Shown: positions 24,926 to 33,119 of the stretch, piece by piece | Layout: each line of letters starts with the position of its first letter | Position numbering within the stretch: the first letter of the stretch is position 1 | DNA from: Aeromonas allosaccharophila | GTDB lineage: Bacteria > Pseudomonadota > Gammaproteobacteria > Enterobacterales > Aeromonadaceae | Assembly: GCF_000819685.1 (NCBI RefSeq) | Contig: NZ_CDBR01000020.1 | Span: 1-41,389, forward strand | Length of the DNA stretch: 41,389 bases | Reading direction: 5' to 3' | Position numbers and translations under genes: made by a program | The notes under the pieces: generated by a model | Databases searched by the model: none | What the model was told of the DNA's origin: nothing | What the model saw: only the letters and a program-made list of their open reading frames with translations

Positions 24926-26056
24926 ATGTACGAACTCAATCTGGATATCGCTCACTTCCTCGAGCACTACTGGCAGAAGCGCCCGCTCCTTATCAAGGGC
25001 GGCTTCACCGACTTTCAGGATCCCATCAGCCCGGACGAGCTAGCGGGTCTGGCCATGGAAGAGGTGGTCGAGTCCCGCCTCGTCACCCGTTTCGACGGCA
25101 AGTGGGCTGCGGCCCACGGCCCCTTCGAATCCTACGACCATCTGGGCGAAGAGAACTGGACCATTCTGGTACAGGCTTGCAACCACTGGGCGCCCGAGGT
25201 GAACGAGCTGGCCGTGCCGTTCCAGTTTATCCCCGGCTGGCGACTGGACGACGTGATGGTGAGCTTCTCCACCCCCCACGCGGGTGTCGGCCCCCACATC
25301 GACCACTACGATGTATTCATCACCCAGGGCCTGGGCAAGCGTCACTGGCGGGTTGGCGATGCGCTGCCGCTCAACGAGTTTGCCGCCCATGCCGCCCTGC
25401 TGCACTGCGAGCCGTTCGAGGCGATCATCGACGTCATCATGGAGCCGGGCGATATCCTCTACATTCCGCCCGGATTCCCCCACGAAGGCTACGCCATCGA
25501 GCCCTCCATGAACTTCTCGGTGGGCTTCCGCGCACCGGATGCCAAGGCACTTATCTCCTCCTTTGCCGATCACCTGATCGACAATGAGGTGCGTACCGAG
25601 CGTTACAGCGATCCGGACCTCAAGCCCCGTGCCCGTCACGGCGAGATCCAGCCCCACGAGCTGCACCGTCTGCGTGAGCTGATGCAGCAGGCGCTCGATG
25701 ACGAGACCCTGTTCAAGGAGTGGTTCGGCACAATGATCTCCGAGGCCAAGCACGATCTGGATGTCAATCCGGTCGAGCCGGACTATAGCGCCGAAGAGGT
25801 TGCCGACCTGCTGACCCAGGGCGAACCCGCCATCAAGGTGCCGGGTCTGCGCAGCGTCTGGTTCAGCGGCGATAGCCAGCAGTGCTATATCGACGGCGAA
25901 GCCTGGACCCTGCAGAGTGAAGACGCGGCCGCCATTTCGCTGCTGTGTGACAAGGACATCATCACTCAGGCCGACATGGTGGAGCTGGCCGATCAGGCCG
26001 GTTTCCTGCAACTGCTGACCCGTCTGGTCAACCGCGGTTACTGGTTCTTCAACTGA
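24926..26056 (+). CDS. roxA: Ribosomal protein L16 arginine hydroxylase RoxA (YcfD)
   Basis: The 376-residue protein is a JmjC-type 2-oxoglutarate/Fe(II) oxygenase. The iron triad is H124 and D126 (GPHIDHYDVF) and H186 (PPGFPHEGYA). These fit the E. coli YcfD residues. RoxA hydroxylates an arginine of ribosomal protein L16 in the 50S subunit. A winged-helix region forms the C-terminal part. The start at 24926 has GAGAAG upstream. It is a single-gene unit between two terminators. Confidence 0.92.
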   Translation: MYELNLDIAHFLEHYWQKRPLLIKGGFTDFQDPISPDELAGLAMEEVVESRLVTRFDGKWAAAHGPFESYDHLGEENWTILVQACNHWAPEVNELAVPFQFIPGWRLDDVMVSFSTPHAGVGPHIDHYDVFITQGLGKRHWRVGDALPLNEFAAHAALLHCEPFEAIIDVIMEPGDILYIPPGFPHEGYAIEPSMNFSVGFRAPDAKALISSFADHLIDNEVRTERYSDPDLKPRARHGEIQPHELHRLRELMQQALDDETLFKEWFGTMISEAKHDLDVNPVEPDYSAEEVADLLTQGEPAIKVPGLRSVWFSGDSQQCYIDGEAWTLQSEDAAAISLLCDKDIITQADMVELADQAGFLQLLTRLVNRGYWFFN

Positions 26057-26076
26057 TCCTGCTGTAACTGAACGAT

Positions 26077-26102
26077 AAAAAGGCGCCTTATGGCGCCTTT
26101 TT
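26077..26102 (+). terminator. Intrinsic terminator of roxA
   Basis: AAAAAGGCGCC and GGCGCCTTTTT form an 11-bp stem with a 4-base loop, with the T-run on the plus strand. Confidence 0.92.
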
Positions 26103-26239
26103 AATGGCTCCGCAGCTGCTCGATTAACAATCGATTCGCGAAGCTGAACCCACTCTTGATGAACCGGTAAGTGGTGCTTTCTTGAGCTAACATGGATGAG
26201 TATCATGCATCGGTTCCTGTTCAGAAGAGAAGCGCCACC

Positions 26240-26653
26240 ATGCAGATCACCTCCCAGCCCATGCCACTGCCCGATTACGGCAAATACCCCTCCTATCCCG
26301 CTGTCACGCCCGAGCAGGTCAATCAGGCCCGTAACGAAGCGCTGGTCAAGAAGGATGAATTGCAGGCGCAAAGCGAGGAGAAGGCAACGGCTCGCAGGAC
26401 CATGGCGGTCTCTTATACGGCCAACCAGCAGGATAAAGCCGTGGTGGAGCGCTACCTGGAAGCCAGTGGTCAGGAGACCGACAGCAAGTCGGGCCCGAGC
26501 ACTGCTGAAGTGTATCAGGCGGCGAATCGCTACCAGCGCCAACAGAATCTGAGCGACTACATGCAATTCCAGCAGAGCCCGCTCGCCCAGCAGATGGGTG
26601 ACATGGTGGGCGAAGATAATCGCAAGGGCACCCAGCTCGACATTATCGCCTGA
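26240..26653 (+). CDS. Conserved-looking small hypothetical protein
   Basis: The 137-residue product starts MQITSQPMPLPDYGKYPSYP and is soluble, Gln/Glu/Lys rich and mostly helical by composition, with no signal peptide. The region TAEVYQAANRYQRQQN may be amphipathic. I do not recognise a family. The start at 26240 gives a proline-rich N-terminus; ATG 26192 would add 16 residues, and the only SD-like sequence is the purine run AGAAGAGAAG near 26224. It ends just before a terminator split by a miniature element. Confidence 0.65.
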   Translation: MQITSQPMPLPDYGKYPSYPAVTPEQVNQARNEALVKKDELQAQSEEKATARRTMAVSYTANQQDKAVVERYLEASGQETDSKSGPSTAEVYQAANRYQRQQNLSDYMQFQQSPLAQQMGDMVGEDNRKGTQLDIIA

Positions 26654-26713
26654 GTGAACTGCTCGAATAAGCCCGGCAGGGACCGATATAAACTGAAAAA
26701 GCCCTCGATGAGG

Positions 26714-26919
26714 CAATGCTGTTCAGATAAGCACATTTTTGACTAATTATTCATAAATGCGACTTGAGTTGGGGGAGCAAGGCTGTTTCCAGTCGATGTT
26801 CCTTCAGCCTTTATCCAGCGTGGCTTGCAATAGAAAGAGGGAGGCATCATGCCTCCCTCATTTTTTAGCCCTGATACTACGTGGACTGGAACTCAAATTC
26901 TCTTAAGTGAACAGCATTG
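26714..26919. mobile_element. 206-bp miniature element, probably IS4-family derived
   Basis: The element is bounded by 12-bp perfect inverted repeats CAATGCTGTTCA (26714-26725 and complement at 26908-26919), with a further TAAG four bases in. It is flanked by the direct repeat CTCGATGAGG (26704-26713 and 26920-26929). The ends resemble the xAATGCCGATCAGTTAAG ends of IS4-type elements, and 10 bp fits that family's usual target duplication. It has no transposase frame, so it would move only with help from a full-length relative. Confidence 0.7.
26837..26866 (+). terminator. Intrinsic terminator carried inside the miniature element
   Basis: GAGGGAGGCA and TGCCTCCCTC form a 10-bp stem with a 3-base loop, followed by ATTTTTT. 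Confidence 0.85.
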
Positions 26920-26964
26920 CTCGATGAGGGCTTTTTCGTTATGACTTGTCGCTGCGACTGTTCG

Positions 26965-27504
26965 CTATAGATGGGCCTCTTCTGCCTGCGCATCCGGCAA
27001 CTCGTCGGGGAGTTCATCAAACAGCGGGTGATAGAGCACCTCACCCCGCACTCCCGCAAAACCGCTTTCCTGCAGCTCCATCGCCATAAAGCAGTCGGCA
27101 GGCACCTCATAGATGCAGTGCAGGCCAAACTCGCTGGCCGGGCGGAAACCGAAACGGCTGTAGTAGACCGGATCCCCGAGTACCACCACCCCTTTCCAGT
27201 CCATCTCGAGCGCCGTATCAAGCCCTTCACGGATGAGATCAGAGCCAATCCCCTGGCCTTGCCAGTCGGGATGAACCGCGACCGGCGCCAGACCGAGCCA
27301 GGGCCCTTCCATGCCGTTAATGGTGATCGGGCTTAGCATCAGGTGCCCCATGAACTCGTACTCTTCCTCTTCGACCATGGTTACCACGGCAGCGCCACAT
27401 TCGCGCAGGCGGTTGACCAGTTCGGCCTCATCGGAACGACCGAAGGCGGCACTCAGCAGCTCATAAACCGGCAGCATGTCACCGGGGCGCTCGGTTCTCA
27501 ACAT
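26965..27504 (-). CDS. GNAT-family N-acetyltransferase (YhbS-like)
   Basis: The 179-residue protein has a standard GNAT fold. The acetyl-CoA-binding segment is LAPVAVHPDWQGQGIGSDLI, with the Q/R-x-x-G-x-G/A pattern. The VLGDPVYYSRFGFRP stretch is typical of YhbS-like proteins. The substrate is unknown. The start at 27504 has GAGGAG nine bases upstream. It begins 6 bp after the larger fusion gene, so it is likely the last gene of the pdxH-led operon. Confidence 0.85.
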   Translation of the reverse strand: MLRTERPGDMLPVYELLSAAFGRSDEAELVNRLRECGAAVVTMVEEEEYEFMGHLMLSPITINGMEGPWLGLAPVAVHPDWQGQGIGSDLIREGLDTALEMDWKGVVVLGDPVYYSRFGFRPASEFGLHCIYEVPADCFMAMELQESGFAGVRGEVLYHPLFDELPDELPDAQAEEAHL

Positions 27505-27510
27505 CTGGTA

Positions 27511-29142
27511 TTACTCCTCGTACAGCAGAGCAGGCATTATTCCACATAACGGCTGGTCACTCTGAGTACCTTTGTCCAAAAATGGGAGGGTGCACTCAGG
27601 AAAACGAGCTGCAAACTGCTGCTGCAAGGCTGACAGCGTAGCCGGGGTGACCCGGTTTATCACCTCGCAGTAGACCAGCCAGAGGGCGGGAACCTCCTTC
27701 GCCAACCGCGCGAAGGTCAATTCGGGCGCTTGATACCAGCAGCCATCCAGCTCGTCGACCAGCTCCGGCAGCTCCACCAGCAGCCGTAACTGCTGATAAC
27801 GTATCTGCGGCGAGTCACCCTGTTCCTCCAGCGCCTGCGCCATCAATTGGTTGAACCAGTGGAGCCGTGATGCACGATCCTCGCGGCTGAGCAGTTCGGG
27901 CCCCTGGCGCTGCAGCGCAGCCAGTTGCAGCAGCCATGCCAGCCCCTGTTCATCCCTGTCTTTCAGCAACACACCACCAAGATGGGACATCTGCTCCGGT
28001 TCAGCCTGCTCCAGCAGATCAACAGGGTAACAGCGCAGCGCCAGCGCCCCCTCAAGATGCGGCGAACAGCAGGGCTCCTCCCCCGTTCCGGTCTCATCCA
28101 CAAAGAGCGAGATGGCCAGCTTGCCGTTGGCTGCCTGCCGATTGCTCGTTGCGGGATCCCACAGGATCACCACGGCGATCCGCTCATCAGCAAGCCAGCG
28201 GGCAATTTCCTCGGACAAGGAATTGGGCAAGGAGGGAGCGCGATCCAGCCGCCAGTAGCTCACCTCGCACGGTTGACGACCGCTGAGCTGGCGCCGCCCG
28301 CGATAGTGCATCCCCAGTTTGGCCATCACCCGGCCGGAGGCTAAATTGTCCGGCATATGGCGAGCCGTCAGCGCTGGCAGTTGCAGTTGGTCAAAAGCGA
28401 ACCACTTGACCAAGCGTGCCGCCCGGGTGGCCAGACCGCGATTCTGCCAGGGCACACCCACCCACCAGGCCAGCTCGCCATTCCAGTGCAGGGAGATCAC
28501 CCCGACCAGCGCCGCACCTTGCTCCTCTGGCAAGGTGATGGCCCAGCTCCAGCCAAGCCCAAGCGCCGCCTTGCGCCAGCTGAGGGCCAGCCAGTCGCGG
28601 GCCCCCTCCGGCGGATAGGGATGAGGAATATTGAGGGTGTAGCGGGCCAGCGCCTCGTCGCTGCAGTAGCGTACTATCTCGCGGTCATCGGCCGCCTGCA
28701 GTGGTCGCAGCGCGACGCCTGATAGCGGATGATCCTCAACCAGGGTCGGCACCGTCACGCGGCGCGCCAGCAGACGATTGAGCATGGCGCCCAAATCGGC
28801 CTCGGGGGTGAGCTGCAGGTCAGCCCCCACCGGGCCAAGGGTCAGCAGCCCCTGCTCCCTGGCGAGGGTCAGCAGCGAGGTAGAGGCACTGATCAGGATC
28901 TGGCTGCTGGGATCAATATGAAAATCCGCCAGCAGATCGCCATCGAGCCAGGCGGCCAGCAGGGCACCCGGGCAGAGCACCCCGTCAGGGGGACAACTCG
29001 CCCAGGGAGCATCGCTTTGATCGAGGGAGGACGCCGCCTCTTTGCCCAGCAGCAGTTGCCAGCGATGGCCTCGCTGCTGCCAGTGCCGCAACAGCGCAGC
29101 CCACTGCGGTTGCCACAGAGTCGCCTCGATCAGCAGTTCCAT
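27511..29142 (-). CDS. Three-part fusion: HAD-like part, GNAT acetyltransferase, nucleotidyltransferase-like part
   Basis: The 543-residue protein has a clear GNAT domain (about 143-300) of RimJ/RimL type, with VPWQNRGLATRAARLV near residue 230. The first 130 residues resemble the end of a HAD-type phosphatase fold (IDPSSQILISASTSLLTLAREQG), where a functional enzyme would have aspartates, so this part may be inactive. The region after about 315 (ARWLADERIAVVILWDP, then LAISLFVDE) recalls nucleotidyltransferases, but the GS and D-x-D active-site residues are not seen. The flanking assignments are my inference; only the GNAT part is firm. The start overlaps the gst stop by one base (TGATG), pointing to coupling. 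Confidence 0.7.
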   Translation of the reverse strand: MELLIEATLWQPQWAALLRHWQQRGHRWQLLLGKEAASSLDQSDAPWASCPPDGVLCPGALLAAWLDGDLLADFHIDPSSQILISASTSLLTLAREQGLLTLGPVGADLQLTPEADLGAMLNRLLARRVTVPTLVEDHPLSGVALRPLQAADDREIVRYCSDEALARYTLNIPHPYPPEGARDWLALSWRKAALGLGWSWAITLPEEQGAALVGVISLHWNGELAWWVGVPWQNRGLATRAARLVKWFAFDQLQLPALTARHMPDNLASGRVMAKLGMHYRGRRQLSGRQPCEVSYWRLDRAPSLPNSLSEEIARWLADERIAVVILWDPATSNRQAANGKLAISLFVDETGTGEEPCCSPHLEGALALRCYPVDLLEQAEPEQMSHLGGVLLKDRDEQGLAWLLQLAALQRQGPELLSREDRASRLHWFNQLMAQALEEQGDSPQIRYQQLRLLVELPELVDELDGCWYQAPELTFARLAKEVPALWLVYCEVINRVTPATLSALQQQFAARFPECTLPFLDKGTQSDQPLCGIMPALLYEE

Positions 29143-29756
29143 CAGCTGGCCTGACAGGCCGCAGGCAGTGTCAGGTGGCGGGGATGGGCTTCGATACGGG
29201 CGATCCAGTCACGAATGGCCGGCCACCCCTGCAAGGAGAAGATCCCCTCCTCTGCCACGTGGGTGTAGGCATAAAGGGCGATATCGGCGATGGTCGGGGC
29301 ATCGCCGCACAGGTAGGGACTCTGTTTCAGTTGCTGCTCCATTACTGCCAGCGCCTTCTCGCCACCGGCTTTCAGCCCATCGAGCCGCGCCTCCTGCGAC
29401 TCGGGGCGGCCGAGATAGTGAACGATAAAGCGGGCCACCGCGATATAGGGCTCATGACTGTACTGCTCGAAAAACATCCATTTGAGCACCTCGGCCTGCT
29501 GGCGCGGATCGGTGGGCCACAAGGCGCTGCCTTGCGCCAGATAGAAGAGGATGGCATTGGATTCCGCCAACGCATCGCCCTGGTCCATCTCCAGCACCGG
29601 GATCTTGCCGTTGGGGTTCATGGCCAAAAACGCGGGGGTACGGGTATCCCCCGCCTGAATATCGACCTCTACCCACTCAAGGGGCAGATCCAGCCAGCGG
29701 GCCAGCAGCCACACCTTGTAGCAGTTGCCGGAACGCAGATCACCATACAGACGCAT
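29142..29756 (-). CDS. Glutathione S-transferase
   Basis: The 204-residue protein has a thioredoxin-like N-terminal domain (MRLYGDLRSGNCYKVWLLA, with the ESNAILFYLA segment that binds glutathione) and an all-helical C-terminal domain (APTIADIALYAY, the N-capping box motif). GSTs conjugate glutathione to electrophiles or reduce peroxides. The start at 29756 has AAGGAG five bases upstream. It follows pdxH by 36 bp and overlaps the fusion gene. Confidence 0.88.
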   Translation of the reverse strand: MRLYGDLRSGNCYKVWLLARWLDLPLEWVEVDIQAGDTRTPAFLAMNPNGKIPVLEMDQGDALAESNAILFYLAQGSALWPTDPRQQAEVLKWMFFEQYSHEPYIAVARFIVHYLGRPESQEARLDGLKAGGEKALAVMEQQLKQSPYLCGDAPTIADIALYAYTHVAEEGIFSLQGWPAIRDWIARIEAHPRHLTLPAACQAS

Positions 29757-29792
29757 ACACACTCCTTGTGAAAACGGATTTGAACAGCGCGA

Positions 29793-30431
29793 TCAGGGGG
29801 CCAGACGCTCGATATGCCAGCCATCCCCTTCGCGGGTGTAGTAGAAACGGTCGTGCAGCCGGTGTTCGCCACCCTGCCAGAATTCCACCGTTTCGATCAC
29901 CACCCGGAATCCCCCCCAGAAGCTCGGCAGCGGCACTTCGCCATTGGCAAACTTCTGCTTGAGCTCGAGGAACTTGGCCTCCAGCACGCCGCGGGCCGAG
30001 ATGCGGGTCGACTGCTTGGAGACCCAGGCAGCGATCTGGCTATCCTTGGGACGGCTGTGGAAATACTTCATCACCTCGAAGGTGCTCATCTTCTCCACCC
30101 GGCCAGTCACATGAACCTGTCTGTCCAGCGTGTGCCAGGGGAAAAGCAGGCTGATACGGGGGTTGCCTTCCAGCTGCTGCGCTTTGCGGCTGCCCATGTT
30201 GGTGTAAAAGACCATCCCCTGGGCGTCGTAGTGCTTGAGCAACACGGTGCGCTGCCAGGGCTGACCCTCGGCATCCACGGTCGCCACCACCATGGCAGTG
30301 GGATCGGTCAGTTTGGCCTCACAAGCCTGCGCCAACCACTTCTCGAACAGCGCCAATGGCTCGGCCGGCAGATCGGCCCGGTGCAGCCCGCCACGGGAGT
30401 ATTCACGGCGCAGATCAGCAACATCCATCAT
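29793..30431 (-). CDS. pdxH: Pyridoxamine 5'-phosphate oxidase PdxH
   Basis: The 212-residue flavoenzyme oxidises pyridoxine and pyridoxamine 5'-phosphates to PLP, using FMN and oxygen. It has [19 protein letters not shown], the [19 protein letters not shown] segment, and the C-terminal [20 protein letters not shown] signature (here split), all typical. The start at 30431 has AAGGA nine bases upstream; the next codon is also ATG. It is the first gene of a four-gene leftward run. Confidence 0.95.
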   Translation of the reverse strand: MMDVADLRREYSRGGLHRADLPAEPLALFEKWLAQACEAKLTDPTAMVVATVDAEGQPWQRTVLLKHYDAQGMVFYTNMGSRKAQQLEGNPRISLLFPWHTLDRQVHVTGRVEKMSTFEVMKYFHSRPKDSQIAAWVSKQSTRISARGVLEAKFLELKQKFANGEVPLPSFWGGFRVVIETVEFWQGGEHRLHDRFYYTREGDGWHIERLAP

Positions 30432-30526
30432 CTTGATTTTCCTTCAAATAAATAATGGTTCCACGACCATCAAGAGAGTGACGCAGGCATTGTGCTCCGC
30501 CCGTCTGCCAGTGACAAGCCATAACG

Positions 30527-30554
30527 CAGCGGGGAGGCTACTGCCTCCCCGCTG
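30527..30554. terminator. GC-rich hairpin between the lipoprotein gene and pdxH
   Basis: CAGCGGGGAGGC (30527-30538) pairs perfectly with GCCTCCCCGCTG (30543-30554) with a 4-base loop. No T-run follows on either strand, but it lies just past the lipoprotein stop and probably marks the 3' end of the protease/lipoprotein transcript. Confidence 0.55.
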
Positions 30555-30573
30555 TTGATTCACGACATGGTCA

Positions 30574-30903
30574 TCACTGGTTAGAAACTGTTGATTTCAG
30601 TGGGCAGTGCGTCACCATGAGCAGGTTATACTCGCTGGCATAACCGCTCAGCCTGGCATGTACCTCTTTCTGCTCGGGTCTGATCACATCACCCAACCCA
30701 TCCAGATAACGCACGCCGCAGCGAGCCTTGGCCTCTGCCTGCTGCTCGGCTGCAATACCGGGGGCGAACTCTCCCCGCCCGGCTATCACTATCAGGCGAT
30801 AATCCTGCCTGGCGAGGTTTGCACTCAGCTCCTGTTCCAGCGTGCTGGCATCGGCCTGACAGCCACCTAGCATCGCAAGCAGCAACAGGGGGACTCCCCT
30901 CAT
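30574..30903 (-). CDS. Small lipoprotein coupled to the metalloprotease gene
   Basis: The 109-residue protein has a lipoprotein signal peptide MRGVPLLLLAMLGGC with lipobox LGGC (C15). Its mature part contains a YRLIVIAGRGEF strand and two more cysteines (KARCG and THCPL). I do not recognise a family. The start at 30903 has GGAGG five bases upstream and overlaps the protease stop as ATGA, so the two proteins are probably made together. It may be an accessory or inhibitor of the protease; that is inference. Confidence 0.7.
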   Translation of the reverse strand: MRGVPLLLLAMLGGCQADASTLEQELSANLARQDYRLIVIAGRGEFAPGIAAEQQAEAKARCGVRYLDGLGDVIRPEQKEVHARLSGYASEYNLLMVTHCPLKSTVSNQ

Positions 30904-32897
30904 GTGCGCCTCCGTTGCCAGCCGAGCAGCGCCAGTGCCAGCGTCCACAATCCGAGCGACCCACCACCGCCACCTGAATTAGAGCCACCTTGCACCAAAG
31001 GCAGTTTGAGGGGGCTGATGGCAAAGAAGATGTTGTCGCTGCAAGCCACTTTCAGCCTGACGCTGCTGGTGAGATTGGCGGGCAGCGTCACCGTTACAGC
31101 GCCATTGTTGGGCTGACCGGCCGCCAGGGTTGTCCAGCTCGCACCCTCATCCTGGGTCACCGAGATGTCCACCTTGCTGCAACTGATGGGTGCCACCGTG
31201 GTGCCAGCCACATCCCATGCAATGGACTGACTGCCCCCCGGCGTGAGGGTGACCCCGGAAAGTGGGCTGGTGATGCGAAATGCCGCGCCGGTATTGATCA
31301 CCTGCACTTTCATGTCATCGCTGGCAACGCCACCATGACCATCGCGCACCGTCAGTCTGAAATTGAGATCCCGATTGGTGGTCGGCCAAGCTTCACCTTT
31401 GGCTAAAGTACCGGAGAGCAACGATGGCAAGCTTGGCAGGATCCGCTCCGGCGATTTCGTTGGAGAAACAAAACGGAAGATCGGCCTGAAACCATCATCA
31501 ACCATGGTTGCGACACTGCTCGATTCGTTGCCCAGATCGATCTGCTCCCAGTTGTAGAGCAAAGTATCGCCGTCCAGATCTGCACCCGACCCCTTCAGGG
31601 CAAATGGCGTATTGGCCGGGATCACATAATCGCTACCGGCGGCAGCCTGCGGGGCATTATTGCTCAACGGGAGTGTGGTTCCGCAAGTCGATACGGTCGC
31701 CATGTGCGCACGCATCTGCTTGATGGATTTGCTGTGAAAATAGGGATCGCTGTGCGGCTGGATATTCTCCTCACCGCAGATGCCGGCATAGGCCATGATG
31801 GAGCTGCCACTGCCCGGCTCCCAAGCTTGCTCCTCAGCACGGTTACCCGCACCACAATTGCCGGTCGTACCGTTGAAGGTATGTTCGGCACCAAACTGGT
31901 GGCCAATTTCATGGGCCACATAGTCAATAAAGAAAGCATCACCTACAGGTTCTTTTGAACCCGTCATACCAGATGACTTGGCGCCATAGGCGTAATAGGG
32001 TGGCATGGCATCAACACATAACACCCCCAACCCCGCCAAGCCTCCGCCACCGGTGTTGAGCACATGGCCGATATCAAATGCCCCCAAATCCCCATCAGCA
32101 AAGGCCTGCGCCTGTACATCGACGTTGTGATCCGCATCCGCATCGGTGTTATCAAAGGGATCACTGGCAGGATCGCTAAAAATCACACTGTCATTACCGC
32201 TGGCCAGCACGAACTCGGCCCCCACGTCGCGCTGATAGACTTCGTTCACCCGGTTGAGCAGGGTAGTGATGGCCGCCAGGGCCAGCACCTTGGAGCCACC
32301 GTGATATCGGGTGTACTCACCGGCTGCCGAGATAGCGATGGTGTAACGCTTGCGCGCATTACCATCAACCTGCACTTTGCGCACCAGTTTGCTGACACCC
32401 GGCCCGATTACCTTGTCAGCATCCTCTTCCAGACGACTATGGGCATCCTTCTGGTAATAGACGGCATACCCTTCGGCATTGCGCAGCGGATCAACAAACA
32501 CCATCTGGCCCTGATGGCTGAACATGGCGTGGAAACCCTGCGGCCCCAGATCGAAGCGCCCGGTATCGACCGGATGTGCCGGGTTGTAACCCTTGAAGGT
32601 ACGGATCTGCGGATACTTGACTGCAAGGTCTGCGGGCAGCACGTCGTAGGCTTCCAGCGCAAAGGTGACCTCCCCCCCATCGGGCAGCGGCAGGGTCAGC
32701 TCACTCGCCCCGGCTTGCAGTCCGGCAAAATAGTCGAGCGGCACCTTGGCAACCCGAAACTGATGGGCCCGCACCTCATAACCTTCGTCTGCTGTTGCTC
32801 TGGCGGCCACCGTGCCCCATTCGCTGGCCATCAGGCTGGTGGAGCCCAGCATGCTGGCCATCAGCAAGGCCACCGTAGAGTATTTCGTCACATGCAT
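30900..32897 (-). CDS. Secreted zinc metalloprotease with GlyGly-CTERM tail
   Basis: The 665-residue protein is made as a prepro-enzyme. It starts with a signal peptide (cut near TSLMA|SEWG). The catalytic domain has the extended zinc motif HEIGHQFGAEH, with H329, E330, H333 and H339 (metzincin/reprolysin-like). A Met-turn-like SGSSIMAYAG follows. The region after about 415 has Ig/PKD-like beta domains (GADLDGDTLLYNWEQ). It ends with a GlyGly-CTERM signal: a glycine/serine run, a hydrophobic helix (LGLWTLALALLGW) and RRR. Such tails are usually cut by rhombosortase and go with type II secretion. The start at 32897 has AAGGA upstream; an earlier in-frame ATG is less likely. Confidence 0.88.
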   Translation of the reverse strand: MHVTKYSTVALLMASMLGSTSLMASEWGTVAARATADEGYEVRAHQFRVAKVPLDYFAGLQAGASELTLPLPDGGEVTFALEAYDVLPADLAVKYPQIRTFKGYNPAHPVDTGRFDLGPQGFHAMFSHQGQMVFVDPLRNAEGYAVYYQKDAHSRLEEDADKVIGPGVSKLVRKVQVDGNARKRYTIAISAAGEYTRYHGGSKVLALAAITTLLNRVNEVYQRDVGAEFVLASGNDSVIFSDPASDPFDNTDADADHNVDVQAQAFADGDLGAFDIGHVLNTGGGGLAGLGVLCVDAMPPYYAYGAKSSGMTGSKEPVGDAFFIDYVAHEIGHQFGAEHTFNGTTGNCGAGNRAEEQAWEPGSGSSIMAYAGICGEENIQPHSDPYFHSKSIKQMRAHMATVSTCGTTLPLSNNAPQAAAGSDYVIPANTPFALKGSGADLDGDTLLYNWEQIDLGNESSSVATMVDDGFRPIFRFVSPTKSPERILPSLPSLLSGTLAKGEAWPTTNRDLNFRLTVRDGHGGVASDDMKVQVINTGAAFRITSPLSGVTLTPGGSQSIAWDVAGTTVAPISCSKVDISVTQDEGASWTTLAAGQPNNGAVTVTLPANLTSSVRLKVACSDNIFFAISPLKLPLVQGGSNSGGGGGSLGLWTLALALLGWQRRRT

Positions 32898-33119
32898 TGT
32901 TTTTAGTCCTTGTATTAATGCAATCGCCTGAATTGCGGCCTGTACTTTATTTTTATTCGGCCACATCAATACAAAGCTGAAGCAACCCTTTCCACCATTC
33001 CCGAGTGGGAGTGTTGCGCCAACCCCGTCTAACCCCTATCATTGCGCGGATTTGTCAATTTTAGAACTGCCCCTCTTCACAAAGGTGCGGTTCATCTTTA
33101 TCTGGCCAAGGTTAATCTC

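Larger units (their letters stand above)
26696..26936. terminator. Bidirectional intrinsic terminator split by a miniature element
   Basis: The left flank AAAAAGCCCTC (26696-26706) and the right flank GAGGGCTTTTT (26926-26936) are complementary. Removing the element and one copy of the 10-bp target repeat leaves an 11-bp stem with a GAT loop and T-runs on both strands: a textbook terminator for the two convergent genes. Confidence 0.75.

Noticed and set aside
25040..26716. A 558-codon minus-strand frame opposite roxA and the following gene
   Set aside because: Antisense shadow across two genes and a terminator.
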